A stretch of DNA of 64,000 nucleotides. Source: Bifidobacterium polysaccharolyticum. GTDB lineage: Bacteria; Actinomycetota; Actinomycetes; Actinomycetales; Bifidobacteriaceae. Under the pieces are notes generated by a model. That model was given only the letters and a program-made list of their open reading frames with translations, searched no databases and was not told the origin of the DNA. This document shows, in pieces, positions 41,521-51,235 of this stretch. Numbering within the stretch: position 1 is the stretch's first letter; each line of letters begins with the position of its first letter. The stretch is taken from contig NZ_JACFQG010000003.1 in NCBI RefSeq assembly GCF_016101585.1, forward strand, positions 125,826 through 189,825, written 5' to 3'. The position numbers were made by a program, and so were the translations under genes.

Positions 41521-43956
41521 GTGCTTTGGTCTGTGATTAAAAATATTCTGGTTATTGCTGCCACTGCTGCCATGGCCGGTCCTATGGGATTTCAGCCCAG
41601 TGCCCCTGGATCCACGGCTGCTGAATGGAATCCACAGTCAGCAACGCAGGAACAGGTGGCGGAGGAAGGGCACGCAAACCCCTCGACAATAGGCGATCAG
41701 GACCAGTCGCAGAGCGCGTCTATGCCGGACAACCCCAATCAACCACTGCCAGAGAAAATCAGCAACGCCATTCCTAAGGACTCGACCGTAGTTGCGAATG
41801 ATCTGGTTTTGACACCAGACCAGCAGCTTAAGCAATTGGACTCAGGCAAGAAAGTCACCGACCCGAAAATCGTCGGAACATCAACCCATCAGGCAGATCC
41901 TTTGGCTAAGACCAATGGGGAATCATTCATCCCTGTTCATGTGGATAAAGTCAGAAAAGCCATAAAAGATTCCAAGACGGATTCCGATCAACAGACCAAG
42001 AACAATCAGGGTGAAGAGGCGAGACCGGCAACAGCTGATTCCTCCGTCCGGTCGCGTACATCCTTTGCTTCGTTGCAGAATAATGAATACGGTGCTCACT
42101 GGGGCTCTTATCAAGGTTCACAGGCATTTTTTGAGGCTGATGGGACTCTCTTCGCGGACCAGGCCAAGGGGGTCATCGATGTTTCTGTGTGGCAGAACAC
42201 TATAAATTGGGAGGCTGTAAAGAACTCCGGAGTCGACGGCGCCATCATCCGCCTAGGCTACGGTTGGGGCAACGGCCTGGATAAACAGGCCAAGAGAAAC
42301 ATCAGTGAATGCAAGCGTTTGGGAATACCTTTCGGCGTCTATATCTACTCGTATGCCTATGACGCCAATACGGCCGCCGCTGAGGGCGACAATGCGGTCA
42401 ACCTGTTGAGGCAGGCCGGTGTCAGCCCTTATGATCTCAGCTACCCCGTTCATTATGACTTGGAAAATTGGACCTGGGCAGGTCACAGTCATCCCACCGA
42501 TCCTGGAACCTATGATCAAATAGTCAATACCTGGTGGGGCAAGCTGTCATCTGCCGGTTACAACAGGCTGTCCTTGTACTCATACACCAACTATCTTTAT
42601 TCCGCCTTGAATTCTGACAACATCCATTCCAAGACGCATTGGGTGGCCAGCTATGGTCCGCGTACTGGTTTTCATTTCAGAAGCGCTGATAAGGGTTGGC
42701 AATACAGTAGCAGCGGTTCAGTCAGCGGCATCAACGGACACGTGGATTTGAACGCCTTCAGCAACATACGCAGTCAGCCTGATTTCAATGGAACCGACCC
42801 CAATTCATTTGCAGCCAAAGTCACGGACGTTCCTGAAGGGCGTTACTATATCGCCAGTCTTTTCGACAATCGTTATGTCGACGTAACAGGAGCCAGTCCT
42901 GACAATGGTGTGCCTCTGGATATCTGGCCCTACAACGGGCAGGACAACCAGCAGTTCTATATCAAGCCGGCCGGTGGCGGTAATTACACCATTGCGACTG
43001 GCTACAGCAAAGTGGTGGATGCATCAGGACCTTCGGCTGATAACGGGACACCATTGATTCAGTTTTCGGCAAATGGCGGTCGCAACCAGCAGTGGACCCT
43101 GTATAGGTGCATCGATGGTTCGTACTACATCGCTTCTGTGTATGCCGGAAGCCGGAACAAGGTTTGGGACATCACCGCCTCGAATGGCGCCCCGGGATCC
43201 AGGCTGGAATTATGGGCGGCTAATCAAGGCGAGAATCAAAGATTCAAGCTGGTCAGCGTTAATGGAAGCGGCAACGGCAACTCTTCAGCATCAGGTCAGT
43301 TGGTGAGCGCTGATGGTGGAAAGTACTGGTATGAGAACGGAGAGAAAGCCCGTTCCAAGGAAATATATGATTCTTCTGCCGGACTCTGGTACTGGGCAGG
43401 TGACGACGGTCAGCTGGCCAAGGGCTGGAAGACGCTGCCTGATGGGCGAAGGGTGTATTACGATCCCCGAACCTTGGGAATGGCCCATGGCGAAAGGCTC
43501 ATTGATGGGGCTTGGTATTACTTTGCCTATGACGGCAATATGGTCAGAAGCCGGGATCTCTACCTCACTTCAAACGGCGGAAAATATGTAAGATACGCCG
43601 CCGATGGAAAAATGGTCAAGGGCGAAAGTAGCAAGGCCGGCAAATGGTATTTCTTCGACCCCGTTACCGGCGCTATGGCTAAGGGGTGGAAGCATGTGTC
43701 GTCCAACGGCGGCAAGTGGGTCTACTACGATCCGTCCAATGGCCAGATGCTCCATGGAGAGGCCTATATCAATGAAAATTGGTACTACTTCAACGATTGG
43801 AGCGGTGCCACCACTTATGGATGGAAGCACTTGGCATCCAACGGCGGCAAGTGGGTATATTACGATCCGGTTATGGGGTGGATGCTCAAGGGCTGGCAGC
43901 GAGTCGAAGGCTCCATGCGCCACTTCGATGAGACGACTGGGGCGGTGCTCAATTGA
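41521..43956 (+). CDS. secreted GH25 lysozyme-like autolysin with ricin-B and cell-wall-binding repeats
   Basis: 811 residues. Signal peptide (about 1-35), a Gln/Asp/Ser-rich linker (about 40-185), then a GH25 muramidase domain (about 215-430) with GVIDVSVWQNTINWEAVK, IIRLGYGWG and the catalytic-type HYDLENW. A ricin B-type trefoil lectin (about 440-580) follows, with QxW-like repeats such as DNQQFYI, NQQWTLY and NQRFKLV. Six or so aromatic choline-binding-type repeats end the protein (about 595-811; GWKHVSSNGGKWVYYDP and similar). It would cut the glycan of peptidoglycan at the cell surface, in remodelling or lysis. GTG 41521 has AAGGGGAG at 8-nt spacing. It heads the envelope gene region. 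Confidence 0.88.
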   Translation: MLWSVIKNILVIAATAAMAGPMGFQPSAPGSTAAEWNPQSATQEQVAEEGHANPSTIGDQDQSQSASMPDNPNQPLPEKISNAIPKDSTVVANDLVLTPDQQLKQLDSGKKVTDPKIVGTSTHQADPLAKTNGESFIPVHVDKVRKAIKDSKTDSDQQTKNNQGEEARPATADSSVRSRTSFASLQNNEYGAHWGSYQGSQAFFEADGTLFADQAKGVIDVSVWQNTINWEAVKNSGVDGAIIRLGYGWGNGLDKQAKRNISECKRLGIPFGVYIYSYAYDANTAAAEGDNAVNLLRQAGVSPYDLSYPVHYDLENWTWAGHSHPTDPGTYDQIVNTWWGKLSSAGYNRLSLYSYTNYLYSALNSDNIHSKTHWVASYGPRTGFHFRSADKGWQYSSSGSVSGINGHVDLNAFSNIRSQPDFNGTDPNSFAAKVTDVPEGRYYIASLFDNRYVDVTGASPDNGVPLDIWPYNGQDNQQFYIKPAGGGNYTIATGYSKVVDASGPSADNGTPLIQFSANGGRNQQWTLYRCIDGSYYIASVYAGSRNKVWDITASNGAPGSRLELWAANQGENQRFKLVSVNGSGNGNSSASGQLVSADGGKYWYENGEKARSKEIYDSSAGLWYWAGDDGQLAKGWKTLPDGRRVYYDPRTLGMAHGERLIDGAWYYFAYDGNMVRSRDLYLTSNGGKYVRYAADGKMVKGESSKAGKWYFFDPVTGAMAKGWKHVSSNGGKWVYYDPSNGQMLHGEAYINENWYYFNDWSGATTYGWKHLASNGGKWVYYDPVMGWMLKGWQRVEGSMRHFDETTGAVLN

Positions 43957-44033
43957 TTGATAGTTTGTCTTTCTAGCAAGCCTTCGCTGGTATCCTGCAA
44001 ACTTGGTTGAGCATGGGTTTAAAGTTAGAAACC

Positions 44034-45083
44034 ATGAACACTGCTGGGCAATTGAAATCGGATCTGCCTGAAAGCGAGGCAGATGAATCTGCCTCCGGCC
44101 ACGGCGGGAATGCCGATGACCAGGGTAACGGTAGGGGCGCTCCGCAACTCGCCTTGGTGATTCCTTGCTACAACGAGCAGGATGTTCTGCCCATAACTTT
44201 GCCCGTGCTCGATACCAAGCTCTCAGACTTGGAAAAGCGCGGGTTCATTACGGAGAACAGCTACATTCTTCTTGTGGATGATGGCTCTCACGATTCCACA
44301 TGGTCAATTATCGAGTCGAGTCATTCCCAGTACCCTACGAGGGTGCATGGCCTTAAGTTTTCTCATAATAGGGGACACCAGAACGCCCTGTATGCAGGGC
44401 TTATGGAGGCTCTGAGTCGTGGATGCGACGCGGCCATTTCAATGGATGCGGATTTGCAGGATGATCCCGATGCCATTGATGCAATGGTGAAGGAATATGC
44501 CAAAGGAAACGACATCGTCTACGGTGTCAGGGACAACAGGGATACCGACACTGTTTTCAAGCGCTCGACAGCGGATCTGTTTTATAGGATGATGTCATGG
44601 CTGGGAACTGACACAATACCGAACCATGCTGATTACCGGCTTATGAGCCGTACGGCCTTGGAGGCTCTTTCACACTACACTGAAGTCAATTTGTTTTTGC
44701 GAGGCATCGTTCCTTCTCTCGGTTTCCCCCATAGCAAGGTGTACTACAAGCGCGGCTCAAGAGCAGCAGGCGAGTCCAAGTATCCTTTGAAAAAGATGAT
44801 GTCATTCGCAGTGGAAGGCATTACGTCTTTTTCAATCACCCCGCTCAGAGCCATCACCGGCATCGGTCTCATTTCGGTTGCGGTGGGCATAGTGATCCTT
44901 GTTTATGTGCTGGTCTCCTTCTTCTCTGGTCGTACAGTGGCCGGCTGGGGGTCTGTGATGTGTTCGATCTGGATCCTTGGAGGGCTGATTCTGTCAGGCA
45001 TTGGAGTGGTGGGCGAGTATGTTGGCCGAATCTATTTGGAAGTGAAGCATCGACCCCGCTATATCGTCGAAGAACGCATCTGA
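44034..45083 (+). CDS. GtrB-like polyprenyl-phosphate glycosyltransferase (GT2)
   Basis: About 349 residues. Polar N-terminus (about 40), then a GT-A domain with LVIPCYNEQDVLP, LLVDDGS and the DADLQDDP DxD motif, and two C-terminal helices (about 265-290 and 305-330) before VEHR-like cationic ends. This is the DPM1/GtrB type, which moves a sugar from a nucleotide donor to undecaprenyl phosphate. Candidate starts are TTG 44007, ATG 44013 and ATG 44034, none with a clear ribosome site; I use the last. It lies 66 bp upstream of a GtrII-like transferase that would use the lipid-linked sugar. No GtrA flippase is visible. Confidence 0.85.
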   Translation: MNTAGQLKSDLPESEADESASGHGGNADDQGNGRGAPQLALVIPCYNEQDVLPITLPVLDTKLSDLEKRGFITENSYILLVDDGSHDSTWSIIESSHSQYPTRVHGLKFSHNRGHQNALYAGLMEALSRGCDAAISMDADLQDDPDAIDAMVKEYAKGNDIVYGVRDNRDTDTVFKRSTADLFYRMMSWLGTDTIPNHADYRLMSRTALEALSHYTEVNLFLRGIVPSLGFPHSKVYYKRGSRAAGESKYPLKKMMSFAVEGITSFSITPLRAITGIGLISVAVGIVILVYVLVSFFSGRTVAGWGSVMCSIWILGGLILSGIGVVGEYVGRIYLEVKHRPRYIVEERI

Positions 45084-45149
45084 TATGTACGTCAAACCGC
45101 ATTTCGACCGGGAAAGTCTCGACAAGATAATTCAAAAGAGGTATTGAAC

Positions 45150-46787
45150 GTGAAATTTGTCCTCTCTCGGCATGCACTGATGCCTATCGAATCGCTGAAG
45201 CGTCACGCTGGCATTGCTCTATTGGCTTTCATCCTTAACGCCGTTGCCTTTGCTCCCCTGATTGCCCGTCGACATTACTCGGTGGATTCCTATCATCTGA
45301 TTGACGACCAGAACGCTCTTTGGTATTTGCAGAATGGCCGATACACATGGTGGCGTTTGACGCTGGTGGCGGACAGCCTCGGTCTGAACCTGGTTTTGCG
45401 GCAGCGACTGTTCATGGCAATCTGCATTGTCGGATTCTCCATCTCTTTGATTATTCTCACGGCCTCTTTTGCCAGGCTGGGCGGAATCTCATCCTTTGCT
45501 GGGCAGTGCTGTCTGTGTCTGACCTTGTCGGTGGTATGGATCAACGTATTCGTACTTGAATTCCTCTTGTTCCCTGAAAGCGCTGTGTCTGCAGCCGTCG
45601 GTTCCATATTCGTCAGCTTGGCTGTTAGCCTCATCCTTGGCAGACGGAATGTTTGGCTGTCGGCTGTATCGTTGATTTGTCTTTTGATTGCCCTGGGGTG
45701 CTACCAAAGCTTGGTAGGCGTGTTTTTAGCGCTCGCCTTGCTGGGCGGCTGCCTGACTTCTTTACGGGAAGGGCATGAGCCTTTTACACGGGTGATGCTT
45801 CGATGGGCCAAGGTGCTGGGCATGGCTGCCTTCGGCTCTGTTTTCAATGTCATCTGCGTAAGGTATTTGATACATATTCAGTACATAGCCGATCCTGGCC
45901 GTGGAGCCGGGCTTTCTTTGCCGACTATTGTCTCCAACGTCAAACAGGTATTGAAATACCAGCTGCCTCTGCTCAATAATGCCGATGGACTCATGCCCAA
46001 ATTCAGCGTTACCCTGATACTGCTCTTTCTGATTGCTCTGCTGGTGCTGTCCTTCCGTACCAGGCACAATCTGCCCTATGGGCAATTGGCTTGCGCCGCC
46101 CTGGTCACCTATATGGCAGTCTTTGCTCCTCACTATATCGAGAAGAATATCCTCTTGACCCCGCGCAGCAATATGGCTTTTTGGGCTTGGATTGCGTCAA
46201 TGGCCACGGTTTTTGCGGTTTCCCTGCTCGTATCCCGGCATCAGCCGCTCACGGTCAGGACCTCGATCGAGCCCATGCCGGAACCAGAGCGAAAGGCCGA
46301 AGGCACAATTGAGGGGACCGAGGCCTTCCCGGGCTCTGGCAACGGTGCTCAGCATGCTGCAAGGCTTATCGCCGTCTCTGGCGTCTTTCTCCTCTTTTCA
46401 AGCCTATGCATGGCGGACATAGCTTATGATGCCTATGTCAGTAATACCCATGATCAGGCCTATGCCCTGAGCGTCGCCCAGAAGATCAAAGAGTATGAAG
46501 CTTCCACCGGCCAACATGTAACAGCTATCGCCATAGTTCCCGATGCCAGGGTGCATGTCAAATACGACAGTGTGCGTTATCAGAGGTACGAACTGAACCG
46601 GCGCATCATGAATACCCCTTATTCAAATTATCAGATGATCAATTATCTGAGTCATTCGAACCTCAGCAAAATTGAGATGCCTCGGTCGGACTATCGCCGC
46701 TACTTTGCCGGTCGGGACTGGAACCAGCTCGATTTGGATCAGCAGCTGGTATTCTCTGGCGACAAGGCCTATCTGGCCTTGTACTAG
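45150..46787 (+). CDS. GtrII-like membrane glucosyltransferase
   Basis: About 545 residues with 11-12 hydrophobic helices. The early loop YHLIDDQNALWYLQNGRYTWW (about 45-65) carries the Asp pair and GR(Y/W) motif of GtrII (Glucos_trans_II) integral membrane glucosyltransferases, which transfer glucose from undecaprenyl-phosphate to a surface polysaccharide. A soluble loop at about 365-395 and a C-terminal extracytoplasmic region (about 430-545) follow. GTG 45150 is preferred because AAAGAGG is 8 nt upstream; TTG 45144 is too close. It pairs with the GtrB-like gene upstream. Its last 125 bp overlap the convergent GT2 gene. Confidence 0.78.
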   Translation: MKFVLSRHALMPIESLKRHAGIALLAFILNAVAFAPLIARRHYSVDSYHLIDDQNALWYLQNGRYTWWRLTLVADSLGLNLVLRQRLFMAICIVGFSISLIILTASFARLGGISSFAGQCCLCLTLSVVWINVFVLEFLLFPESAVSAAVGSIFVSLAVSLILGRRNVWLSAVSLICLLIALGCYQSLVGVFLALALLGGCLTSLREGHEPFTRVMLRWAKVLGMAAFGSVFNVICVRYLIHIQYIADPGRGAGLSLPTIVSNVKQVLKYQLPLLNNADGLMPKFSVTLILLFLIALLVLSFRTRHNLPYGQLACAALVTYMAVFAPHYIEKNILLTPRSNMAFWAWIASMATVFAVSLLVSRHQPLTVRTSIEPMPEPERKAEGTIEGTEAFPGSGNGAQHAARLIAVSGVFLLFSSLCMADIAYDAYVSNTHDQAYALSVAQKIKEYEASTGQHVTAIAIVPDARVHVKYDSVRYQRYELNRRIMNTPYSNYQMINYLSHSNLSKIEMPRSDYRRYFAGRDWNQLDLDQQLVFSGDKAYLALY

Positions 46788-47709
46788 CGGCTTGCTGTCT
46801 GCTCAGATACGCGAATTGGTTTCGAGCCAGAATGATGCGTTTGCGCTCCTCGGCTGCCATGATGTCCAGGATGATTCCGGCCACGATGAGCAGCAGGCCC
46901 GCGATGACGAGCATCACGGATCCGATAAGCGTGGGGAAGCGTAGAACCACGCCGGTTTTCCAATAGTCAATCATGACGCTCAGAGTCAACAGCAGCCCGA
47001 CCATGGATATCAACAGTCCGGAAATGCCAAAGAATGGCAAAGGTCTGTACTCGCGTATCATGCGGAAGATGGTTGACATGACTTTAATCCCGTCACCGAA
47101 GGTATCCAGTTTACTCACCGATCCATTCGGACGGTCGCGGTACTGGATGGGGATTTCGCAGATGCGCAGGTTGTTGTCCAGGCTATGAATGGTCATTTCG
47201 GTTTCTACCTCGAAGCCCGAGGAGGTTACGGGGCAGGTTTTGGCAAAGGCGAAGGATACGGCTCTGAAACCGGTCATGACATCCGTCAGATGGGCTCCGA
47301 AGAGCAAGTTGATCGAAGACCTGACCAGTCGGTTGCCAAGACCATGCAAGGGCCGTTTGTTCTCTTGGAAATAGGTGGAGCTGAGACGATCACCGGAGGC
47401 CATGTCATATCCTTGGAGGATTTTGGAGACAAGCTCCGGCGCCGCTTCGGCCGGGTAGGTGTCGTCCCCGTCAACCAGCACATAGACATCCGCATCAACC
47501 TCCTCGAACATGGCTCTGATGACATTGCCCTTGCCCTGCCGAGGTTCCTGGCAGACGATGGCGTTTCGTTGCCTTGCTATGGAAGCCGTTGCATCAGTGG
47601 AATTATTGTCGAAGACATACAGGTCGGCCGTTGGCAAAGCCCGACGGAAATCGTCGATCACCTTGCCTATAGTCATCTCCTCGTTGTAACAGGGAATAAG
47701 TACGGCCAC
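46663..47709 (-). CDS. GT2 glycosyltransferase with two C-terminal helices, extended tail
   Basis: Polyprenyl-phosphate-type GT2. VAVLIPCYNEEMTIGKV, YVFDNNSTDAT, LVDGDDTYP (DxD) and GFRAVS are clear, with two C-terminal helices (ISMVGLLLTLSVMID and SVMLVIAGLLLIVAGIIL). GTG 47709 is chosen because AAGGAAG is 5 nt upstream; the frame extends to 47760 with GTG 47742 as alternative. Proteins of this type normally end near the FAYLSRQQ segment. Here 41 further Arg/Ser/Pro-rich residues are read antisense to the end of the GtrII-like gene, which suggests a lost stop codon. Divergent from the DUF6020-type gene. Confidence 0.83.
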   Translation of the reverse strand: MAVLIPCYNEEMTIGKVIDDFRRALPTADLYVFDNNSTDATASIARQRNAIVCQEPRQGKGNVIRAMFEEVDADVYVLVDGDDTYPAEAAPELVSKILQGYDMASGDRLSSTYFQENKRPLHGLGNRLVRSSINLLFGAHLTDVMTGFRAVSFAFAKTCPVTSSGFEVETEMTIHSLDNNLRICEIPIQYRDRPNGSVSKLDTFGDGIKVMSTIFRMIREYRPLPFFGISGLLISMVGLLLTLSVMIDYWKTGVVLRFPTLIGSVMLVIAGLLLIVAGIILDIMAAEERKRIILARNQFAYLSRQQAASTRPDRPCRQRIPAADPNRAGSSPDRQSSGDSPTEASQFC

Positions 47710-47872
47710 ACGTGCTTCCTTGTTCTTCCTTATCTCTTCCACAAGGCACAAGCTTACCAATCAGCGCAACAATGAATCAGGGTCGTATTCTGCGGCTTCC
47801 TGGTGGTGTTGCAAGGTAGGCGGGAGGTTAAGCTGGCATTATTGACGTATCCATCAGTATGCAAAGGGAATC

Positions 47873-49774
47873 ATGGTCGGACTTCGCAGGACTGGTTCGA
47901 ATCGAATCGGGCCGATCGCACATGGCAAGAACCGTGACGTGTTGCTGCAAGGCAGAGCAATGGAAGGGTGCGTTTTTCCTTTGCTGCTGGGAGTGCTTTT
48001 CTCTCTGTCCTCAGATGCAGGAACCTATGGTGCCATTCAATGGGGTCAGGCGCATCTGTATCTGAATATCGTGCTCTATGGAATGCTCTTCTGGGTCTTG
48101 TTCGCTACGATGTACCGATTCTGCTTTCCCGATAGGATCGGCTCTTTTTCGGATGACCGAGCCGGAAAGCAAAAAAACAGCCTGATACGACGGCTGTATT
48201 TCAATCATATTGAATCGCCCAAAGGCGTGCTCTGCGATGGCATACGGATTCTCATCTGCTGGCTTCCGTACCTGATACTTCTATACCCGGGTTCGCTTTT
48301 TTGGGACACTGGTGATCAACTGGCCCAATACTACGGGATTGCGGCTTTCAGCCAGGCCCCAGGCGTCATATCTGACCGCCATCCCTTTTTTGATACTTTT
48401 CTTTACGGTTGGTTTTCCGACCTTGGCCGGTTCCTGACGGGCAGTCCGAATTTCGGCTTTTCCTTGTATGTCATAATTCAGTTCATCTTTTTTGCGCTCT
48501 GCATCGCCTGGCTGCTGGCCTATATGTCCACAAGGGCGATGGGGAAAAGAATCATTGCGATTTGCACGGCCTTTTTCTGCCTTTTCCCTCTGGTTCCCAT
48601 GATGGCCATGATGATTTGCAAGGATACGACTCATGCCTTGTTTTTCCTGCCCTGGGCCATCCTGTTTGTAAAGCTGGTCGAGGGCCGGCTGGAACCCTTG
48701 AAGAACCCCCGTTTTCTCAGCGCTTTTATTGTTCTGACCCTCCTAAGCTCGCTGACGAAGAAGATGGGCCTTTACATTATTGTGGTGAGCCTGCTCCTGC
48801 TGGTCCTCGGCCATTTCCGAAGGAAAATGAAGGTTCTGGCCGCTTGCCTGACGGCATCGATATGGCTGGTTGTCAACATGCTTATACCTGCCTGTCTTTT
48901 TCCTGCGCTGCATGTGGTGCCGGGGGAGAAGGTAGCAGCAATTGTCATGCCTGTACAGGTGCTGTCCAGGACGGCTCATGATCATCCAACAGCAATCGCT
49001 GATTCCCAGAAAAAAGCAGTGGATGAGATGATGCCTTTTGGCTGGGAGGGAATGGCTGCAAAGTACATACCTTATATATCTGATCCGGTCACCGGTTATG
49101 GGGCGAACGGTCCTCAAGGGTCCCTGCCCGGTTTCGCGCGTTTGTGGGTGAACTTAGGACTTCACCATCCCTTGTCGTATTTGAATGGCTTCTTCTGTTT
49201 AGAGGGCGGCTGGACGAGTTTTGTCGGCCCGCAATCCACCAAGGCCCAGAAACCCCCGTATAGGCAAGATCCCATGGTGATGCGCGTGTACACGTGGACC
49301 ATGACGAATCCTGATACATATGGGCGGCTGCAAAAGGATCCGCACCCCAATGGGCGTCAACGGCTGGCCGATGAAACATACCAGACGCTGACAACCATAC
49401 CGGTGCTGAATGTCTGCTTCTATGTGGCTGTCTGGTCATCGATCGTACCCTTCTTCATTCTATATGCCGCTTGGAGAAGGCGTGGTAGGGAGCGCTTGAT
49501 GGTATTGGCCATGCGGCTGGCGCCCTATTTCGTTTCAGTGCTGAGCCTGTTCGCATACCCCATATCGTTTTCCGTCCCGGGACGGATGGATCCCACAAGG
49601 TATGTGTTTCATGCAGTGCTGATGGCTCCCCTGGCCCTGGGGGCTCTGTATTCAGCCAATGAAAAGATGTCTGAAGAAGGGGGTTTTGCCGCCGACCCAG
49701 CTTATAAAGGCGGCAATCAAAACAATAGCGGCCACCAGCACAAGATTGATGAGCATGGGCGCCTTATAGAATAA
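47873..49774 (+). CDS. DUF6020-like polytopic membrane protein
   Basis: 633 residues with about 12 hydrophobic helices and one large extracytoplasmic region (about 340-520). LYPGSLFWDTGDQLAQYYG and SDRHPFFDTFLYGWF are characteristic of a membrane protein family common in bifidobacterial and lactic polysaccharide loci (DUF6020 type), likely lipid-sugar-dependent transferases or polysaccharide modifiers. The exact reaction is not known. ATG 47873 has AAAGGG close upstream. The last 40 residues (after LGALYSANEK) are hydrophilic and are encoded antisense to the convergent acyltransferase gene, an overlap of 123 bp. Confidence 0.75.
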   Translation: MVGLRRTGSNRIGPIAHGKNRDVLLQGRAMEGCVFPLLLGVLFSLSSDAGTYGAIQWGQAHLYLNIVLYGMLFWVLFATMYRFCFPDRIGSFSDDRAGKQKNSLIRRLYFNHIESPKGVLCDGIRILICWLPYLILLYPGSLFWDTGDQLAQYYGIAAFSQAPGVISDRHPFFDTFLYGWFSDLGRFLTGSPNFGFSLYVIIQFIFFALCIAWLLAYMSTRAMGKRIIAICTAFFCLFPLVPMMAMMICKDTTHALFFLPWAILFVKLVEGRLEPLKNPRFLSAFIVLTLLSSLTKKMGLYIIVVSLLLLVLGHFRRKMKVLAACLTASIWLVVNMLIPACLFPALHVVPGEKVAAIVMPVQVLSRTAHDHPTAIADSQKKAVDEMMPFGWEGMAAKYIPYISDPVTGYGANGPQGSLPGFARLWVNLGLHHPLSYLNGFFCLEGGWTSFVGPQSTKAQKPPYRQDPMVMRVYTWTMTNPDTYGRLQKDPHPNGRQRLADETYQTLTTIPVLNVCFYVAVWSSIVPFFILYAAWRRRGRERLMVLAMRLAPYFVSVLSLFAYPISFSVPGRMDPTRYVFHAVLMAPLALGALYSANEKMSEEGGFAADPAYKGGNQNNSGHQHKIDEHGRLIE

Positions 49775-50797
49775 ATGGAAATGCAGGACCAGATCACGAA
49801 CCACCAATATCAGCATCAGATGCAAATAATAGATGCCAAGCGTATTGGAGCCGATAGCCGTGACGATTGCACTCAGGCCGGACGGGACTTTCCTGACCTG
49901 TATGAATAACTGGAATAGAGCGATGGCCAAGATCAAGGTTACAACGTTCTGGTAACCAGACTCTATATCGAAAGATATACCCTTTGTTCGGGCTTGGAAC
50001 CGTTGCAGGGTGAAAAGCAAGCCCCAGGCCAATAGGGCCACGAGAGCAAGGCAGATGTTTTTCGCCCTCGCGCTTGCGAAGTGACGAGACAGCCAGGCTG
50101 CTATATCGTGCCCGTAACCTCCGGCAACGAAATAGACCAGGGCGTAACCATAGTCTCCCAGCATGTTGTATTGGCTGATCGAAGCGAGCACTTGCGGAAC
50201 CTGATGCCCGCTGTAGCTCGACAGTATGTCTTTGGCATTGTCTCCTAGCGTTACAACGAATATCAGAGCACCAAGCACAATCGTGACATAGGCCAGGTAT
50301 CGTTTCCCGTGCGGGTCGTCGTAGACAGTCTTCAGTATGGGGAAAACAATGTAAATGGCCAGAAGCGCATTGATGAACCAGAAGTATCCCAGAGGAACCA
50401 CGTCGTAAGAGCCGCCCAGAAGATACTGGGGAACCAATTTCCAATCTATGCGTTTGCGCATCAGGGCACTGAGTATCGGCAAGCTGATGATCTTCCATGC
50501 CAGCAGGATGAATACCATCCTAAGGATTTTATGAAGATGCTTGTTCGCCGAAAATCGCGAGTTCATCAGAAGATACCCATTGACAGCAAAGAACAAGGGC
50601 ACTCCGACGACTGAGAAAGTTGACGCGAGGTTGTTCAGTACGGTATCGCTGACAAAACCGGTGTAAAAAATGTAATGTACAAAAATAACAAGAAATATCG
50701 CCAGTGATTTTGCCAGATCAAGGCCAGCTATCCGATCCTTATGGACTCTGTGTCTCGCTGCATGTTCAGGAGGAGCAGCTCTTCGCAGGTCGTTCAT
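49652..50797 (-). CDS. acyltransferase family 3 membrane protein
   Basis: 381 residues, about ten helices. The start LDLAKSLAIFLVIFVHYIFY contains the helix with the catalytic His of acyltransferase-3 proteins; FFAVNGYLLMNS, PLGYFWFINALLAIY and the C-terminal KTPFFRHL are also typical. Such proteins acetylate or otherwise acylate surface polysaccharides using cytoplasmic acyl-CoA. ATG 50797 has AGAGG 6 nt upstream; the frame continues to 50854 without a site. Convergent with and overlapping the DUF6020-like gene by 123 bp; its own C-terminus looks normal, so the extension belongs to the other gene. Confidence 0.83.
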   Translation of the reverse strand: MNDLRRAAPPEHAARHRVHKDRIAGLDLAKSLAIFLVIFVHYIFYTGFVSDTVLNNLASTFSVVGVPLFFAVNGYLLMNSRFSANKHLHKILRMVFILLAWKIISLPILSALMRKRIDWKLVPQYLLGGSYDVVPLGYFWFINALLAIYIVFPILKTVYDDPHGKRYLAYVTIVLGALIFVVTLGDNAKDILSSYSGHQVPQVLASISQYNMLGDYGYALVYFVAGGYGHDIAAWLSRHFASARAKNICLALVALLAWGLLFTLQRFQARTKGISFDIESGYQNVVTLILAIALFQLFIQVRKVPSGLSAIVTAIGSNTLGIYYLHLMLILVVRDLVLHFHLFYKAPMLINLVLVAAIVLIAAFISWVGGKTPFFRHLFIG

Positions 50798-51235
50798 CTG
50801 CAGCCTCTTTCGTGTGAAAACCCCAGAGCTAATCACGCGTGTAATCATGCGCAATCGCCGACGAGAACTGGCTCTGATATCTATTCCATACTCGATTCTG
50901 GAATGTCAGCAGAAGCCACAACCAACCACCTCAACCTGTGTACTGACTTTACTCCCCTTGAAACTGTGGCCCACATGGTCATTGGGTGATGTTTGCCTGT
51001 TCCCGTCATGATCAGGCTATGCATAAAAAACAATCGGTGCGATTTCCAGGTCGTTCCTCCAGGGCTCTGCTATCGAGCTGTTGGAGAACTGATGAGAGTT
51101 GTTGCCTACCGGTAAGGAATATGAGCCCAGCCTGGTACAACTAGACTTTATGGCATGCTGACTGCAAGGAATCCAAGTTCTTAGCGATCCAGACGTGTTT
51201 ATCTTTATAGGGTTGCCGAAGGTGAGGTGGAGTTT
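50798..51235. other. divergent intergenic region
   Basis: About 438 bp between the acyltransferase and the GT-A gene. Short frames here lack ribosome sites. Contains promoter space for both genes; I see no RNA gene or strong hairpin. Confidence 0.45.

Noticed and set aside
42840-43956. Repeats in the autolysin gene as a mobile or CRISPR-like repeat
   Set aside because: They encode the ricin-B and aromatic cell-wall-binding modules of a single open protein.
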